Shown here piece by piece: positions 16,713-24,986 of a stretch of DNA of 64,000 nt. Location: NCBI GenBank assembly GCA_963812335.1, contig CAWEUU010000004.1:62001-126000 (forward strand), read 5' to 3'. This stretch comes from VRUE01 sp963812335. GTDB taxonomy: Bacteria > Actinomycetota > Thermoleophilia > Solirubrobacterales > 70-9. The notes below the pieces were generated by a model, which did no database searches, was not told the origin of the DNA, and saw nothing but the letters and a program-made list of their open reading frames with translations. The position numbers were made by a program, and so were the translations under genes. Each line of letters opens with the position of its first letter. The stretch's first letter is position 1.

Positions 16713-17645
16713 GTGAGACGCAGCCGCAGCCTGGCGGTCGCGAGTGCGCTGCTCTGCGCAGCGCTCGCGACCGCCGGTTGCGGCCTCGGGGCGGGTGACG
16801 GCGTCGGCGAGGTCTCACTGACCGTGACCCGTGACTTCGGCGCAGAGCACCTCGCGGCGCCTGCGGCGGAAGCCGTGAGTGAGTCCGACACCGTGATGCG
16901 AGTGCTCGACCGCAATGTCGCGATCGAGAGCAGCTACGGCGGCGCCTTTGTTCAATCGATCGACGGGCTGCGTGGCGACCGCCACGACGGCCGCCCATAC
17001 GACTGGTTCTTCTACGTCAATGGCCTCTGGTCGCCGGTCGGGGCCGCCGACTACCCGCTGCGCGGCGGCGATCGGATCTGGTGGGACTATCGCGACTGGT
17101 CGGCCTCGACCCGGGTCTCGGCACTGGTCGGCGCCTGGCCGCAGCCGTTCGCGGACGGCTACGAGGGCGACCGGCACCCGACCGCCGTCGAGTGCCTCGG
17201 TGACAGCGCGGCCTGCGGCCGGGTTGAGGGCCGGCTGCGCGACGCCGGTGCCACGCTGACCGCGCCGGGCACAGAGGGGGCGATCCGTGTACTGGTCGGT
17301 CCCTGGGAGCGGCTGCGCAAGGACGCGACCGCGGCTGCGCTCGAAGACGGCCCGGAGGCGAGCGGCATCTACGCCGAATTCGTCCGCGTCGGTGGCGCCT
17401 ACAGATTGCAGGGGCTGGACGAAGGCGGGGAGCCGGCACGGGAGTTCGGCTCCGACGCCGGGCTGGTTGCGGCAACCCGCCGCTACGGCGCGCCACCGGT
17501 GTGGATCGTCAGTGGCTCTTCGACGGCCGGCGTTCGCGCCGCAGCCGGGCTGCTCGACGCCGAACACCTCAGAGACCGCTTCGCTTTGGCGATCGAGGCC
17601 GCCGAGGAGACGCCTTTGCCGATCCCTGAAGGTGTCGGCCGATGA
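16713..17645 (+). CDS. DUF4430 lipoprotein (transcobalamin beta-domain-like)
   Basis: This 310-residue lipoprotein has a signal peptide ending in the lipobox LATAGC with Cys23 as lipid anchor. A clear DUF4430 domain covers about residues 45-130 (DTVMRVLDRNVAIES, then DWFFYVNGLWSPVGAADYPL and GDRIWWDYRDW). The rest (about 140-310) is a second globular part without a family I recognise. The GTG start lies 4 nt after the preceding stop and its stop overlaps the ecfT start, so it is translated with the transporter. Likely role: membrane-tethered capture or hand-over of cobalamin. Confidence 0.8.
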   Translation: MRRSRSLAVASALLCAALATAGCGLGAGDGVGEVSLTVTRDFGAEHLAAPAAEAVSESDTVMRVLDRNVAIESSYGGAFVQSIDGLRGDRHDGRPYDWFFYVNGLWSPVGAADYPLRGGDRIWWDYRDWSASTRVSALVGAWPQPFADGYEGDRHPTAVECLGDSAACGRVEGRLRDAGATLTAPGTEGAIRVLVGPWERLRKDATAAALEDGPEASGIYAEFVRVGGAYRLQGLDEGGEPAREFGSDAGLVAATRRYGAPPVWIVSGSSTAGVRAAAGLLDAEHLRDRFALAIEAAEETPLPIPEGVGR

Positions 17646-18562
17646 GCTCGCCGTTCGCCTATGTGCCCCGGTCGGGGCCACTGCAGTCGGCCTCGCCCGG
17701 CGCCGCCGTCGCCTACCTCGGCGCCCTCGTCGCCGTCGCCTTCCTCTACTCGAGCCCGCTGGTGTTGGCGGCGGCCGGTGTCGCGGCAGCGCTCGCGGGG
17801 CGCACCGCCGGCGCCGGCCGCGCCGTCCGGGCGGCCCTGCGCATGGGGCTGAGCCTGGCCATGCTGATCGTCGTCGTCAACGCATTGGTCGTCAACCGGG
17901 GTGAGACCGTGTTGGTGCGCCTCGGCGACCTGCCGCTGCTGGGCCGGGTGGACATCACCGCTGAGGCGCTCGCCGCGGGTGCCGTGATCGGCCTGCGGGC
18001 GGCCGTCGCGATGGTCGGCTTCGCCGTCTATTCGGCCTGCGTCGACCCGGACCGCGTGCTGCGCGCTCTGCGCCCGATCGCCGGCCGCTCGGCGCTGACC
18101 GCGGCGCTGATCTCCCGCCTCGTTCCGGTTGCCGCCGCCGACGCCGCCCGCCTGCGCGACGCGTCCCGCCTGCGCGGCCCGGCTGCCGCCCCGCTGGGCC
18201 GTGCCGCCCTCGTCCGCCGCCTCACGGCGGGCTCCCTCGACCGCGCAGTGGACGTGGCGGCCACGCTGGAGCTACGTGGCTACTCAATCACCGCCCGCCC
18301 CCGTCGCTCGCTTGCGCGCCTGTCCCCACCCTGGGGGGCGAAAACCCTCAATCGGTCGCGGTATGACCGTCGCTTCTACGCGACGGGCGCCGTCGTTGCG
18401 ATCGCCGCGGTTGCCGGCAAGCTGCTCGGCGCCGACGGCTTTCACGCCTACCCGACGGTCGCGCTGGGGCTCGAGCCCGCGACGGTCGTGCTCTCGCTTC
18501 TACTCGTCCTCTCCGGCCTCGCGCCCCGGCGGCGAAGCTCGACAAGGAACCGCAATGCCTGA
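17642..18562 (+). CDS. ecfT: ECF transporter T component (EcfT/CbiQ family)
   Basis: This 306-residue membrane protein has several helices and the two Ala-Arg-Gly-type coupling motifs of EcfT: DASRLRG near residue 175-180 and TLELRGY near 210-215, which contact the two ATPases. It links the S component to the EcfA pair. A stretch encoded at 18318-18355 (LARLSPPWGAKTLN) falls between normally adjacent segments and looks like an in-frame insertion. The start overlaps the lipoprotein stop (ATGA) and the end overlaps ecfA. Confidence 0.87.
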   Translation: MSSPFAYVPRSGPLQSASPGAAVAYLGALVAVAFLYSSPLVLAAAGVAAALAGRTAGAGRAVRAALRMGLSLAMLIVVVNALVVNRGETVLVRLGDLPLLGRVDITAEALAAGAVIGLRAAVAMVGFAVYSACVDPDRVLRALRPIAGRSALTAALISRLVPVAAADAARLRDASRLRGPAAAPLGRAALVRRLTAGSLDRAVDVAATLELRGYSITARPRRSLARLSPPWGAKTLNRSRYDRRFYATGAVVAIAAVAGKLLGADGFHAYPTVALGLEPATVVLSLLLVLSGLAPRRRSSTRNRNA

Positions 18563-19445
18563 CCTGGCGACCATGCCCCGCGTCGGCCCGGCCCTCGCGA
18601 TCGAGGGCCTCACCTACGCCTATCCGGCCACGAATGCTGAATCGACCACGCAGAGCAGGGCAGATTCAGCGCTCGCCCTGCGGGACGTATCGCTGACGCT
18701 CGCGTCGGGGGAGTTCGCGGTGCTGGCGGGACGCTCGGCGAGCGGCAAGACGACCCTGCTGCGCGCGGCCTGCGGGCTCGTGCCGCACTTCCACGGCGGC
18801 GAGATCGAGGGCAGCATCGAGGTCGCCGGCATCGACGCCCTGGCCGGTGGCCCGGGCGAGCTCGCCGCCGTGGTCGGCTACGTCGCCCAGGACCCCGAGA
18901 CCCAGATCGTCTCCACGACCGTAGCCGCCGAGATCGAGCTCCCCCTGGAGATGCGCGGCGACCCTCAGCCGTCCCGCGCCCGTGCGGTCGAGGAGGTCGC
19001 CCTCGCCCTCGCCATCCCGCACCTCCTCGACCGCACCGTCGACACGCTCTCGGGCGGCGAGCTGCAGCGCGTCGCCCTGGCCGCCGCCCTGGTTACGCGC
19101 CCGAGGCTTGTCCTGCTCGACGAGCCCACCTCGCAACTCGACCCCGTCGCCGGCGGCGAGCTGATCTGGCTCCTGCGCAGGCTCAACGAGGAGTGGGGCG
19201 TCTCGATCCTCCTTGCCGAGCATCGCCTGGAGCGTTGTCTTGCCGCAGCTGACCGTGTGGTCGCGATGGGCGGTGGCGCGATCTCATTTGACGGCCCCCC
19301 GCGCGACTTCCTCGATTGGGCCCAGCGATCGGATGCGGCCCTGGAGACTCCCGCGGCGCGCCTCTTCTCCCTGGCCGGGATCGAGCCGTTGCCGGTGGGC
19401 GTCCGTGACGCTCGCCGGATCCTCCGCGATCGGAGCGAGCGATGA
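18555..19445 (+). CDS. ecfA: ECF transporter ATPase subunit 1
   Basis: This 296-residue ABC ATPase has Walker A GRSASGKTT, Q-loop VAQDPETQIVS, signature LSGGELQRV, Walker B LVLLDEPTSQLDP and H-loop LLAEHRLE. It hydrolyses ATP to drive the T-component rocking that loads substrate from the S component. The ATG at 18555 overlaps the last codons of ecfT. The carboxy tail beyond residue 230 is the usual EcfA extension. Confidence 0.9.
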   Translation: MPDLATMPRVGPALAIEGLTYAYPATNAESTTQSRADSALALRDVSLTLASGEFAVLAGRSASGKTTLLRAACGLVPHFHGGEIEGSIEVAGIDALAGGPGELAAVVGYVAQDPETQIVSTTVAAEIELPLEMRGDPQPSRARAVEEVALALAIPHLLDRTVDTLSGGELQRVALAAALVTRPRLVLLDEPTSQLDPVAGGELIWLLRRLNEEWGVSILLAEHRLERCLAAADRVVAMGGGAISFDGPPRDFLDWAQRSDAALETPAARLFSLAGIEPLPVGVRDARRILRDRSER

Positions 19446-20170
19446 TCGCCACGGTGCGGGACCTCTGGGTCGAGCTGGCTCAGGGCGATCGGCCCTGTGA
19501 CGTGCTGAAGGGAATCGATCTGGCGATCGGGAGCGGGGAGACGGTCGCCCTGATGGGTCGTAACGGCGCCGGCAAGAGCACGCTGCTGCGGACGCTGGCC
19601 GGTCTGGTCGAGCCGGTGCGCGGCAGGGCGGAGACGCCCGCCGGAATGGCCCTGCTGAGCCAGAACCCGGGTGACTACCTCGTGCGGGAGCGCGTTGCCG
19701 ACGAGCTGCCGGGCGAGGCGGGGCTGGCCGCCCTGAGGACGGTCGGGATGGAGCACGCGCCGGCATCGGACCCGCGCGACCTCTCCGGCGGGGAGCGGCA
19801 GCGGTTGGCGTTGGCGATCACGCTGGCGGGCCGGATGGACGGCGACGAGCTGCCCGGGCTGGTCGCTCTGGACGAGCCGACCCGGGGGATGGACCGGGCG
19901 CGCAAGCACGAGCTGCAGGAGCTGATCGAAGGCCTGGCCTCGCGCGGCGCCGGAGTCGTCGTCGCCACCCATGACGTCGAGTTTGCCGCCGCGTTTGCGC
20001 AGCGGGTTGTGCTGCTCGGCGACGGTGTGGTCATCGCCGACGGGGCGGTGACCGAGATCCTCTCCGGCGGCTGGTACTTCGCCACCGAGGTCGCGCGCAT
20101 CCTCGACCTGCCCGGCACGATCACGCCCGAGCAGGGGGCGGAGGCGCTCGGGGCGGGGGGTGGACGGTGA
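19442..20170 (+). CDS. ecfA': ECF transporter ATPase subunit 2
   Basis: This 242-residue ABC ATPase has Walker A GRNGAGKST, Q-loop LLSQNPGDYL, signature LSGGERQRL, a Walker B region LVALDEPTRGMD and H-loop VATHDVEF. It pairs with the preceding ATPase to form the heterodimer typical of ECF modules. It overlaps its neighbours by ATGA and GTGA. Confidence 0.9.
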   Translation: MIATVRDLWVELAQGDRPCDVLKGIDLAIGSGETVALMGRNGAGKSTLLRTLAGLVEPVRGRAETPAGMALLSQNPGDYLVRERVADELPGEAGLAALRTVGMEHAPASDPRDLSGGERQRLALAITLAGRMDGDELPGLVALDEPTRGMDRARKHELQELIEGLASRGAGVVVATHDVEFAAAFAQRVVLLGDGVVIADGAVTEILSGGWYFATEVARILDLPGTITPEQGAEALGAGGGR

Positions 20171-22059
20171 GCTGGGAGCTGGCCAGCTTTCTGATCCTCG
20201 CCGCGGTGCTGATCGGCGGCTTCGCCTGGTACGAGCGCTCGCGGCCGCCCTCCCAGGTCGTCGCCCTCGTCGCCGCGCTCGCCGCCCTCGCGGTTGCCGG
20301 GCGCGTCGCTTTCGCGGCGCTACCCAACGTCGTCGCCACCACCGACGTTGTCGTCTTCAGCGGCTTCGCCCTCGGCCCGGCACCGGGATTCGCAGTCGGC
20401 GCGCTCGCCGGGCTGGTCTCGAACTTCTGGCTCGGCCAGGGCCCGTGGACCCCCTGGCAGATGGCGGGCTGGGGGATGTGCGGCGTTCTCGGCGCGGCGC
20501 TGGCGCTCGTGCGGCCGCGGGCGGGACGTTTCACTTTGGCCTTCGTCTGCGCGTTTGCAGGCATCGCCTACGGCGCTCTGCTGAACTTCTCTCTTATGGC
20601 CACCTACGGAGGGGACCTTTCGCTGCAGCGCTTCCTCGCGCTGGAGTCGCGCGCCGTGCCCTTCGACGCGGCCCACGCGATCGGTAACGCCGGCCTCGCA
20701 CTCGTCGCCGGCCCGGCCCTGGTGCGGATGCTTGCCCGCTTCCGCGAGCGCTTCGAGTGGCGCGCCCCGGCGGTCGCCTCGTTGCTGCTGCTCGCCCTCG
20801 CCCTGGCCAGCGTGCTTCCCGCCGGCGCTCAGGCTTCCGAGGCCAGCCGTGCCGCCACCTGGCTGGTGGTCGCTCAGAACGCCGACGGTGGCTGGGGCGC
20901 GTCGCCCGACAGCGAGTCCGCCCCCGACATGACCGCCTGGGCGATGCTGGGCTTGGAGGCGGCCGGCCGCAACCCGCTCGACGTCTCGCGCGGCGGTCGC
21001 AACCCGGTCGGCTTCCTGCGCCGCAACGCCGGCGAGCTCAGCAGCCCCGGCGACTTCGCCCGCACGATCCTCGCCCTGCAGGGGGCCGGGGTCAATCCGC
21101 GCTCCTTCGGCGGGCGCGACCTCGTCTCCGCCCTGGCCAAGCGGCGGCGCGGCAACGGCTCCTTCGAAGGCTGGCCCGGCTCGACCGCGTTCGCGATCCT
21201 CGCCCTGCGCGGCGCCGGGGCCGGCGGCATCGACAGCTCGATCTCCTGGCTGCTCAAGGTCCAGAACGGCGACGGCGGCTGGGGCGACATCCCCGGCTCA
21301 CCGAGCACCGCCGACGGCACCGGCGCGGTTGTGCAGGCGATTTCCGGCACGGAGGCGGCGAAGCACGGGTTCGCCTACCTGCGCAAGGCGCAGCGACCCA
21401 GCGGCGGCTTTGCGCTCGGCGGCAGCGGCTCGGTCAACTCGCAGTCGACCGCCTGGGCGGTGCAGGGAATGCTCGCGATGGGGAGGGACCCGTCCTCGCT
21501 GCGCAGTGGCGGCAACAGCGCGCTCGACTACCTCAGCGCGCGCCAGAATGCCGACGGCAGCTACAGCTACTCGCCCTCCAGCGACCAGACGCCGGTCTGG
21601 GTGACCGGCCAGGCGCTCGCCGCCGTCGCCGGCGATTCCTTCCCGGTGGCGCCGGTCGCGCGCCAGGCGCAGCCTTCGCCGCCGAGCGGCGCTGCCGGCG
21701 GCGACTCGGGCTCTGCCGCGCCGCTGCCCACTCTGCCGCCGTCGAGCACCGGCTCGGCCGAGGATCTGCTCGAACAGTTCGGCCAGGGCAGCGGCGACAG
21801 CATTCCGGCGCCGCCGCCCGGTGGCGGCTCCATCCCTAGCGTGCCCCCCGCGGGCGGCGGCGGTTCATTGCCGGTCCCGCCCGTCGGCAGCCCGGAGGGG
21901 TCAACCCCCGGATCGCAGACGTCCCAGCCGGCCGCGCCGCGCTTCGAAGCAGGCGGCAACGCCGGGCCCAAGCCCTGGGCCCCGGTCGGCATCGGCCTCG
22001 CCAGCAGCGGGCTGGCCCTCGGCGCCGTTCTCCTCCTCGGCCGCCGCTTCAGCTGGTAG
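20167..22059 (+). CDS. ECF S-component-like domain fused to alpha/alpha-toroid (transcobalamin alpha-like) domain with stalk and membrane anchor
   Basis: This 630-residue protein ends the riboswitch operon. Residues 1-215 hold about six membrane helices with an ECF S-component look (VVFSGFALGPAPGFAVGALAG, then PWTPWQMAGWGMCGVLGAAL). A helix ending PAGAQA near 220 precedes an extracytoplasmic part. Residues about 225-485 carry prenyltransferase/squalene-cyclase-type repeats, QNADGGWG near 236, QNGDGGWGD near 368, QRPSGGFALGG near 408 and QNADGSYSY near 461. This is the fold family that includes the alpha domain of transcobalamin/intrinsic factor. Residues about 490-600 are a Pro/Gly/Ser stalk and the last 28 a membrane helix. 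I infer substrate capture and transport in one chain; cobalamin as substrate comes from the riboswitch. Confidence 0.8.
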   Translation: MSWELASFLILAAVLIGGFAWYERSRPPSQVVALVAALAALAVAGRVAFAALPNVVATTDVVVFSGFALGPAPGFAVGALAGLVSNFWLGQGPWTPWQMAGWGMCGVLGAALALVRPRAGRFTLAFVCAFAGIAYGALLNFSLMATYGGDLSLQRFLALESRAVPFDAAHAIGNAGLALVAGPALVRMLARFRERFEWRAPAVASLLLLALALASVLPAGAQASEASRAATWLVVAQNADGGWGASPDSESAPDMTAWAMLGLEAAGRNPLDVSRGGRNPVGFLRRNAGELSSPGDFARTILALQGAGVNPRSFGGRDLVSALAKRRRGNGSFEGWPGSTAFAILALRGAGAGGIDSSISWLLKVQNGDGGWGDIPGSPSTADGTGAVVQAISGTEAAKHGFAYLRKAQRPSGGFALGGSGSVNSQSTAWAVQGMLAMGRDPSSLRSGGNSALDYLSARQNADGSYSYSPSSDQTPVWVTGQALAAVAGDSFPVAPVARQAQPSPPSGAAGGDSGSAAPLPTLPPSSTGSAEDLLEQFGQGSGDSIPAPPPGGGSIPSVPPAGGGGSLPVPPVGSPEGSTPGSQTSQPAAPRFEAGGNAGPKPWAPVGIGLASSGLALGAVLLLGRRFSW

Positions 22060-22082
22060 CCGGCGCTATACCCTCGACCGCA

Positions 22083-22592
22083 ATGGACGTCGAGACCGCC
22101 ATCCGCACGCGCCGCACACACAAGGCGTTCGGGCCGGAGCCGTTGCCGCAGGAGCAGATCGAGGAGCTGCTCGAGCTTGCCCGCTGGGCGCCCAACCATC
22201 ACCTGACCGCGCCCTGGCGCTTCCGCGTCGTCGGGCCGCGGGCATTGGAGCGGCTCAAGCAGGCTGGCGGGCCCGAAGGGGCCGCGAAGCTCGGACGCGC
22301 GCCGACCCTGGTCGTAGTCTCCTGCGCGCTCGGCGCCGACCCGGTCCAAAACGAGGAGGACCTGCACGCGACCGCGGTCGCCTCCTACATCGTCCTGCTC
22401 GCCGCCCACGCCCGCGGGCTCGCCGGCTACTGGCGCACGCCAGGGCTGCTGCGCTCGGCCGAGGGCCGCGCCGCCGTCGGCCTGCCCGACAGCGAGCGCT
22501 TCGTCGGCCTGCTCCACCTCGGCGCGGTACGGCAGGAAAAGGACCCGCCGGAGCGACCCCCGGTCGGGCAGACGACGACCTACCTCGACTAA
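22083..22592 (+). CDS. Nitroreductase-family flavoprotein
   Basis: This 169-residue protein starts with the nitroreductase FMN-binding pattern AIRTRRTHKAFGPEPL and continues LARWAPNHHLTAPWRFRVV, with HATAVASYIVLLAAHARGLAGYW later. The enzyme probably reduces nitro, quinone or ene substrates with NAD(P)H. BluB, the benzimidazole synthase of B12 biosynthesis, belongs to the same superfamily, but its typical segments are not seen. TACCCT 8 nt before the ATG suggests its own leaderless promoter rather than membership of the B12 operon. Confidence 0.82.
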   Translation: MDVETAIRTRRTHKAFGPEPLPQEQIEELLELARWAPNHHLTAPWRFRVVGPRALERLKQAGGPEGAAKLGRAPTLVVVSCALGADPVQNEEDLHATAVASYIVLLAAHARGLAGYWRTPGLLRSAEGRAAVGLPDSERFVGLLHLGAVRQEKDPPERPPVGQTTTYLD

Positions 22593-22596
22593 GCGG

Positions 22597-24249
22597 ATGC
22601 TCTCCCGCGCCGCAGCCCTCGAGGAGATCGCCGGCCAGCGCTTCGAGGTGGTCGTGATCGGCGGCGGCATCGTCGGCGCAGGGGTCGCCCTCGACGCCGC
22701 CTCTCGCGGATACTCGGTCGCCCTGCTGGAGCGCGGCGACTACGCCGCCGGCACCTCGAGCCGCTCCTCGAAGATGATTCACGGCGGCCTGCGCTACCTG
22801 CAGAACTTCGACCTCGGCCTGGTCCGCGAGGCGCTGCTGGAGCGGCAGCTGATGGTGCAGCTGGCGCCGCACCTGGTCTACCCGACGCCCTTCCTGGTTC
22901 CCTCCTTCGGCGAGGACCGGCGCGACCGCAAACTCGGCATCGGTCTCAACATGTACGACGTGATGGCGACCACGCGGGTCGGTCGCAGCCGCCGTGAGAT
23001 GCGCTCCTCCAAGGAGGCCGACGAGGACCACTACTGGTCGCCGGACCGTCATCGCACGATCGGCCGCGACGAGCTGCTCGAACTGACCCCTTCACTGGCC
23101 CCACGCGACCCCGGCGACGCCTACCTGTTCTACGACTGCCAGACCGACGACGTTCGCCTCGTGCTGACGATCCTCGGCGAGGCCGAGCGCTTCGGCGCGG
23201 TGATGTTGAACGGCGCCGAGGTGACCGAGGTGCTCTCGCGCAATGGCCGCGCGGTCGGCGTCGCCGCGGTCGAGGCCGAGTCCGGCCGGCGCTTCGAGGT
23301 CGAGGCCGACAACGTCGTCAACGCGACCGGCGTCTGGGCCGACCGGGTCGGGCCGGAGCTGAGCGAGGAGGAGGACACGCCGAAGATCTCGCCCAGCCGC
23401 GGAACCCATGTGCTGCTCGACCGCGACGACCTCTCGACGGGCACCGCGGCCTGCATCGTGCCGGCCGGTGAGGACCGCCACATCTTCGCCCTGCCTTGGT
23501 ATGGCCGCACGCTGATCGGCACCACCGACAACGACTACGACGGTGACATCGACCGGCCCCAGCCCGGCGAGGCCGACGTCGAGTACCTGCTCGAGGCGGT
23601 CAACGAGTTCTTCGGCACCTCCTTCGGCGAATCGGACCTGGTTGGCGCCTACGCCGGCGTGCGGCCGCTGATCGCGACCGGCGACCCGAAGAAGTCGGTC
23701 GACATCTCGCGCAAAGCCGAGCTGTATGAGACCTCCTCGGGGATGGTCACGATCACCGGCGGCAAGCTCACCACCTGGCGGCGGATGGCGAAGCAGGCCG
23801 TCGACCGGCTGGTCGAGCGCGAGGGCCGCGAGGCGCCCTGCCACACGGCCGAGATCCCACTCGGGATGGAGGCGCGGGCGGAGGAGTTGGAGGCGCCGGA
23901 GGGAGTCGGCGAGGAGGCGCTCGAGCAGCTCGCCTTCCGCTATGGCCACGCCGCCCACGCCGTCCTGGAGCTTGCCCGCGAGGATCCGAAGCTGGCTGAG
24001 CCGATCGTCCCGGGCCGCCCCGACCTGCTGGCCGAGGTCGCGATCGCGGCCCGGCTGGAGCAGGCGCGCAGCGTCGCCGACGTGCTCCTGCGCCGCACCC
24101 GGCTCGGCCTGCTCGCGGCGCCGCAGCTGCGCCAGCCCGAGCCGGCGCGCGCAGTCGCCCGCGTGCTCGGCGAGGAGCTCGGCTGGTCGCGACGCGAGGC
24201 CAAGCGCGAGGCCGAGGCCTGGCCGGCGGCGGCCGAGGCCGGCATTTGA
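22597..24249 (+). CDS. glpD: Aerobic glycerol-3-phosphate dehydrogenase
   Basis: This 550-residue FAD enzyme oxidises sn-glycerol-3-phosphate to dihydroxyacetone phosphate and passes electrons to quinone at the membrane. The FAD dinucleotide motif is VIGGGIVGAGVALDAASRG near residues 20-38. The family blocks GTSSRSSKMIHGGLRYL, YDCQTDDVRL and GGKLTTWRRMAKQAVD are intact, followed by the carboxy-terminal helical domain. It follows the nitroreductase by 4 nt. The length is normal. Confidence 0.93.
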   Translation: MLSRAAALEEIAGQRFEVVVIGGGIVGAGVALDAASRGYSVALLERGDYAAGTSSRSSKMIHGGLRYLQNFDLGLVREALLERQLMVQLAPHLVYPTPFLVPSFGEDRRDRKLGIGLNMYDVMATTRVGRSRREMRSSKEADEDHYWSPDRHRTIGRDELLELTPSLAPRDPGDAYLFYDCQTDDVRLVLTILGEAERFGAVMLNGAEVTEVLSRNGRAVGVAAVEAESGRRFEVEADNVVNATGVWADRVGPELSEEEDTPKISPSRGTHVLLDRDDLSTGTAACIVPAGEDRHIFALPWYGRTLIGTTDNDYDGDIDRPQPGEADVEYLLEAVNEFFGTSFGESDLVGAYAGVRPLIATGDPKKSVDISRKAELYETSSGMVTITGGKLTTWRRMAKQAVDRLVEREGREAPCHTAEIPLGMEARAEELEAPEGVGEEALEQLAFRYGHAAHAVLELAREDPKLAEPIVPGRPDLLAEVAIAARLEQARSVADVLLRRTRLGLLAAPQLRQPEPARAVARVLGEELGWSRREAKREAEAWPAAAEAGI

Positions 24250-24263
24250 ATAGCCTGCCGCCC

Positions 24264-24986
24264 GTGAATAAATCCCAGCTGGAGTCCAAGCACCTTTCCG
24301 AGCTGCACGAGCTAGCCGCCGAGGCCGGCGTCGAGCGCTACCGGATGCTCTCGCGGGCCGAGCTGATTGAGCGGCTCGCCGGAGGCAATGGCAAAGCCGT
24401 GTCGAAGCAGAAAGGAGGCGGGCGCGGGGGGGATTCGCGCCGCCGCGGCTCCCGCGAGCGCAAGCCGCGCGAGCAGCGCCAGCCCCCCGAGCAGGACGCC
24501 TCGCGGGAGAAGCCGCGCCGAGAGGCTGCCGCCGAGCAGGCCGCCGCAGCGCCGACCTCGTCCCCCCAAGCCGCTGAGAAGCCGAAGCGCAAACGTCGCC
24601 GCCGCCGCTGGGGGCGCCGCCGCAAGGGGAGCGGAAATCGCGCGCACGCCGACCGTTGGCTGGAGGCCTGGAACGCGCGTGACCTCGACGAGATCGTCTC
24701 CTGTTATTCAGAGCAGGTCGAGTTCGTGCTGCCGGCCCTGGTCGGCGACTCCGAGGAGCGGACGATCAGCGGCCGCGAGGAGCTGCGCGAGCATTTCCGC
24801 CACGGCCTCGAGCTCGCCCCGAACCTGACCGTCACCGAGGAGTCGCTGCTGGTCGGCCCCGGCGGCTTCGCGATCCTCTACCGGCGTGAGGACGGCCACC
24901 GCGCGATCGAGACAGTCGAGCTAGACGGCGACGGCCTCGCCGCGCGGGTGAGTGTCTTCTACGAGCGCGAGCAGCCCGCCGGCTAG
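24264..24986 (+). CDS. Rho_N (SAP-like) domain - basic linker - SnoaL/NTF2-like domain protein
   Basis: The protein has about 240 residues in three parts. Residues about 3-40 match the Rho amino-terminal domain (SKHLSELHELAAEAGVERY, then SRAELIERLAG). A very basic low-complexity linker of about 90 residues follows, with runs of Arg/Lys (KRKRRRRRWGRRRKGS). The end, from about residue 130, is SnoaL/NTF2-like (WLEAWNARDLDEIVSCYSEQV, IYRREDGHRAIETVEL). The linker suggests nucleic acid binding. I prefer the GTG at 24264, which has TAGCCT 7 nt upstream, over a TTG at 24246. The 3' end overlaps the convergent gene by 4 nt. Confidence 0.7.
   Translation: MNKSQLESKHLSELHELAAEAGVERYRMLSRAELIERLAGGNGKAVSKQKGGGRGGDSRRRGSRERKPREQRQPPEQDASREKPRREAAAEQAAAAPTSSPQAAEKPKRKRRRRRWGRRRKGSGNRAHADRWLEAWNARDLDEIVSCYSEQVEFVLPALVGDSEERTISGREELREHFRHGLELAPNLTVTEESLLVGPGGFAILYRREDGHRAIETVELDGDGLAARVSVFYEREQPAG

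Noticed and set aside
22083..22592. Nitroreductase as BluB, part of the B12 system
   Set aside because: Typical BluB segments are not seen and a separate promoter-like element precedes it.
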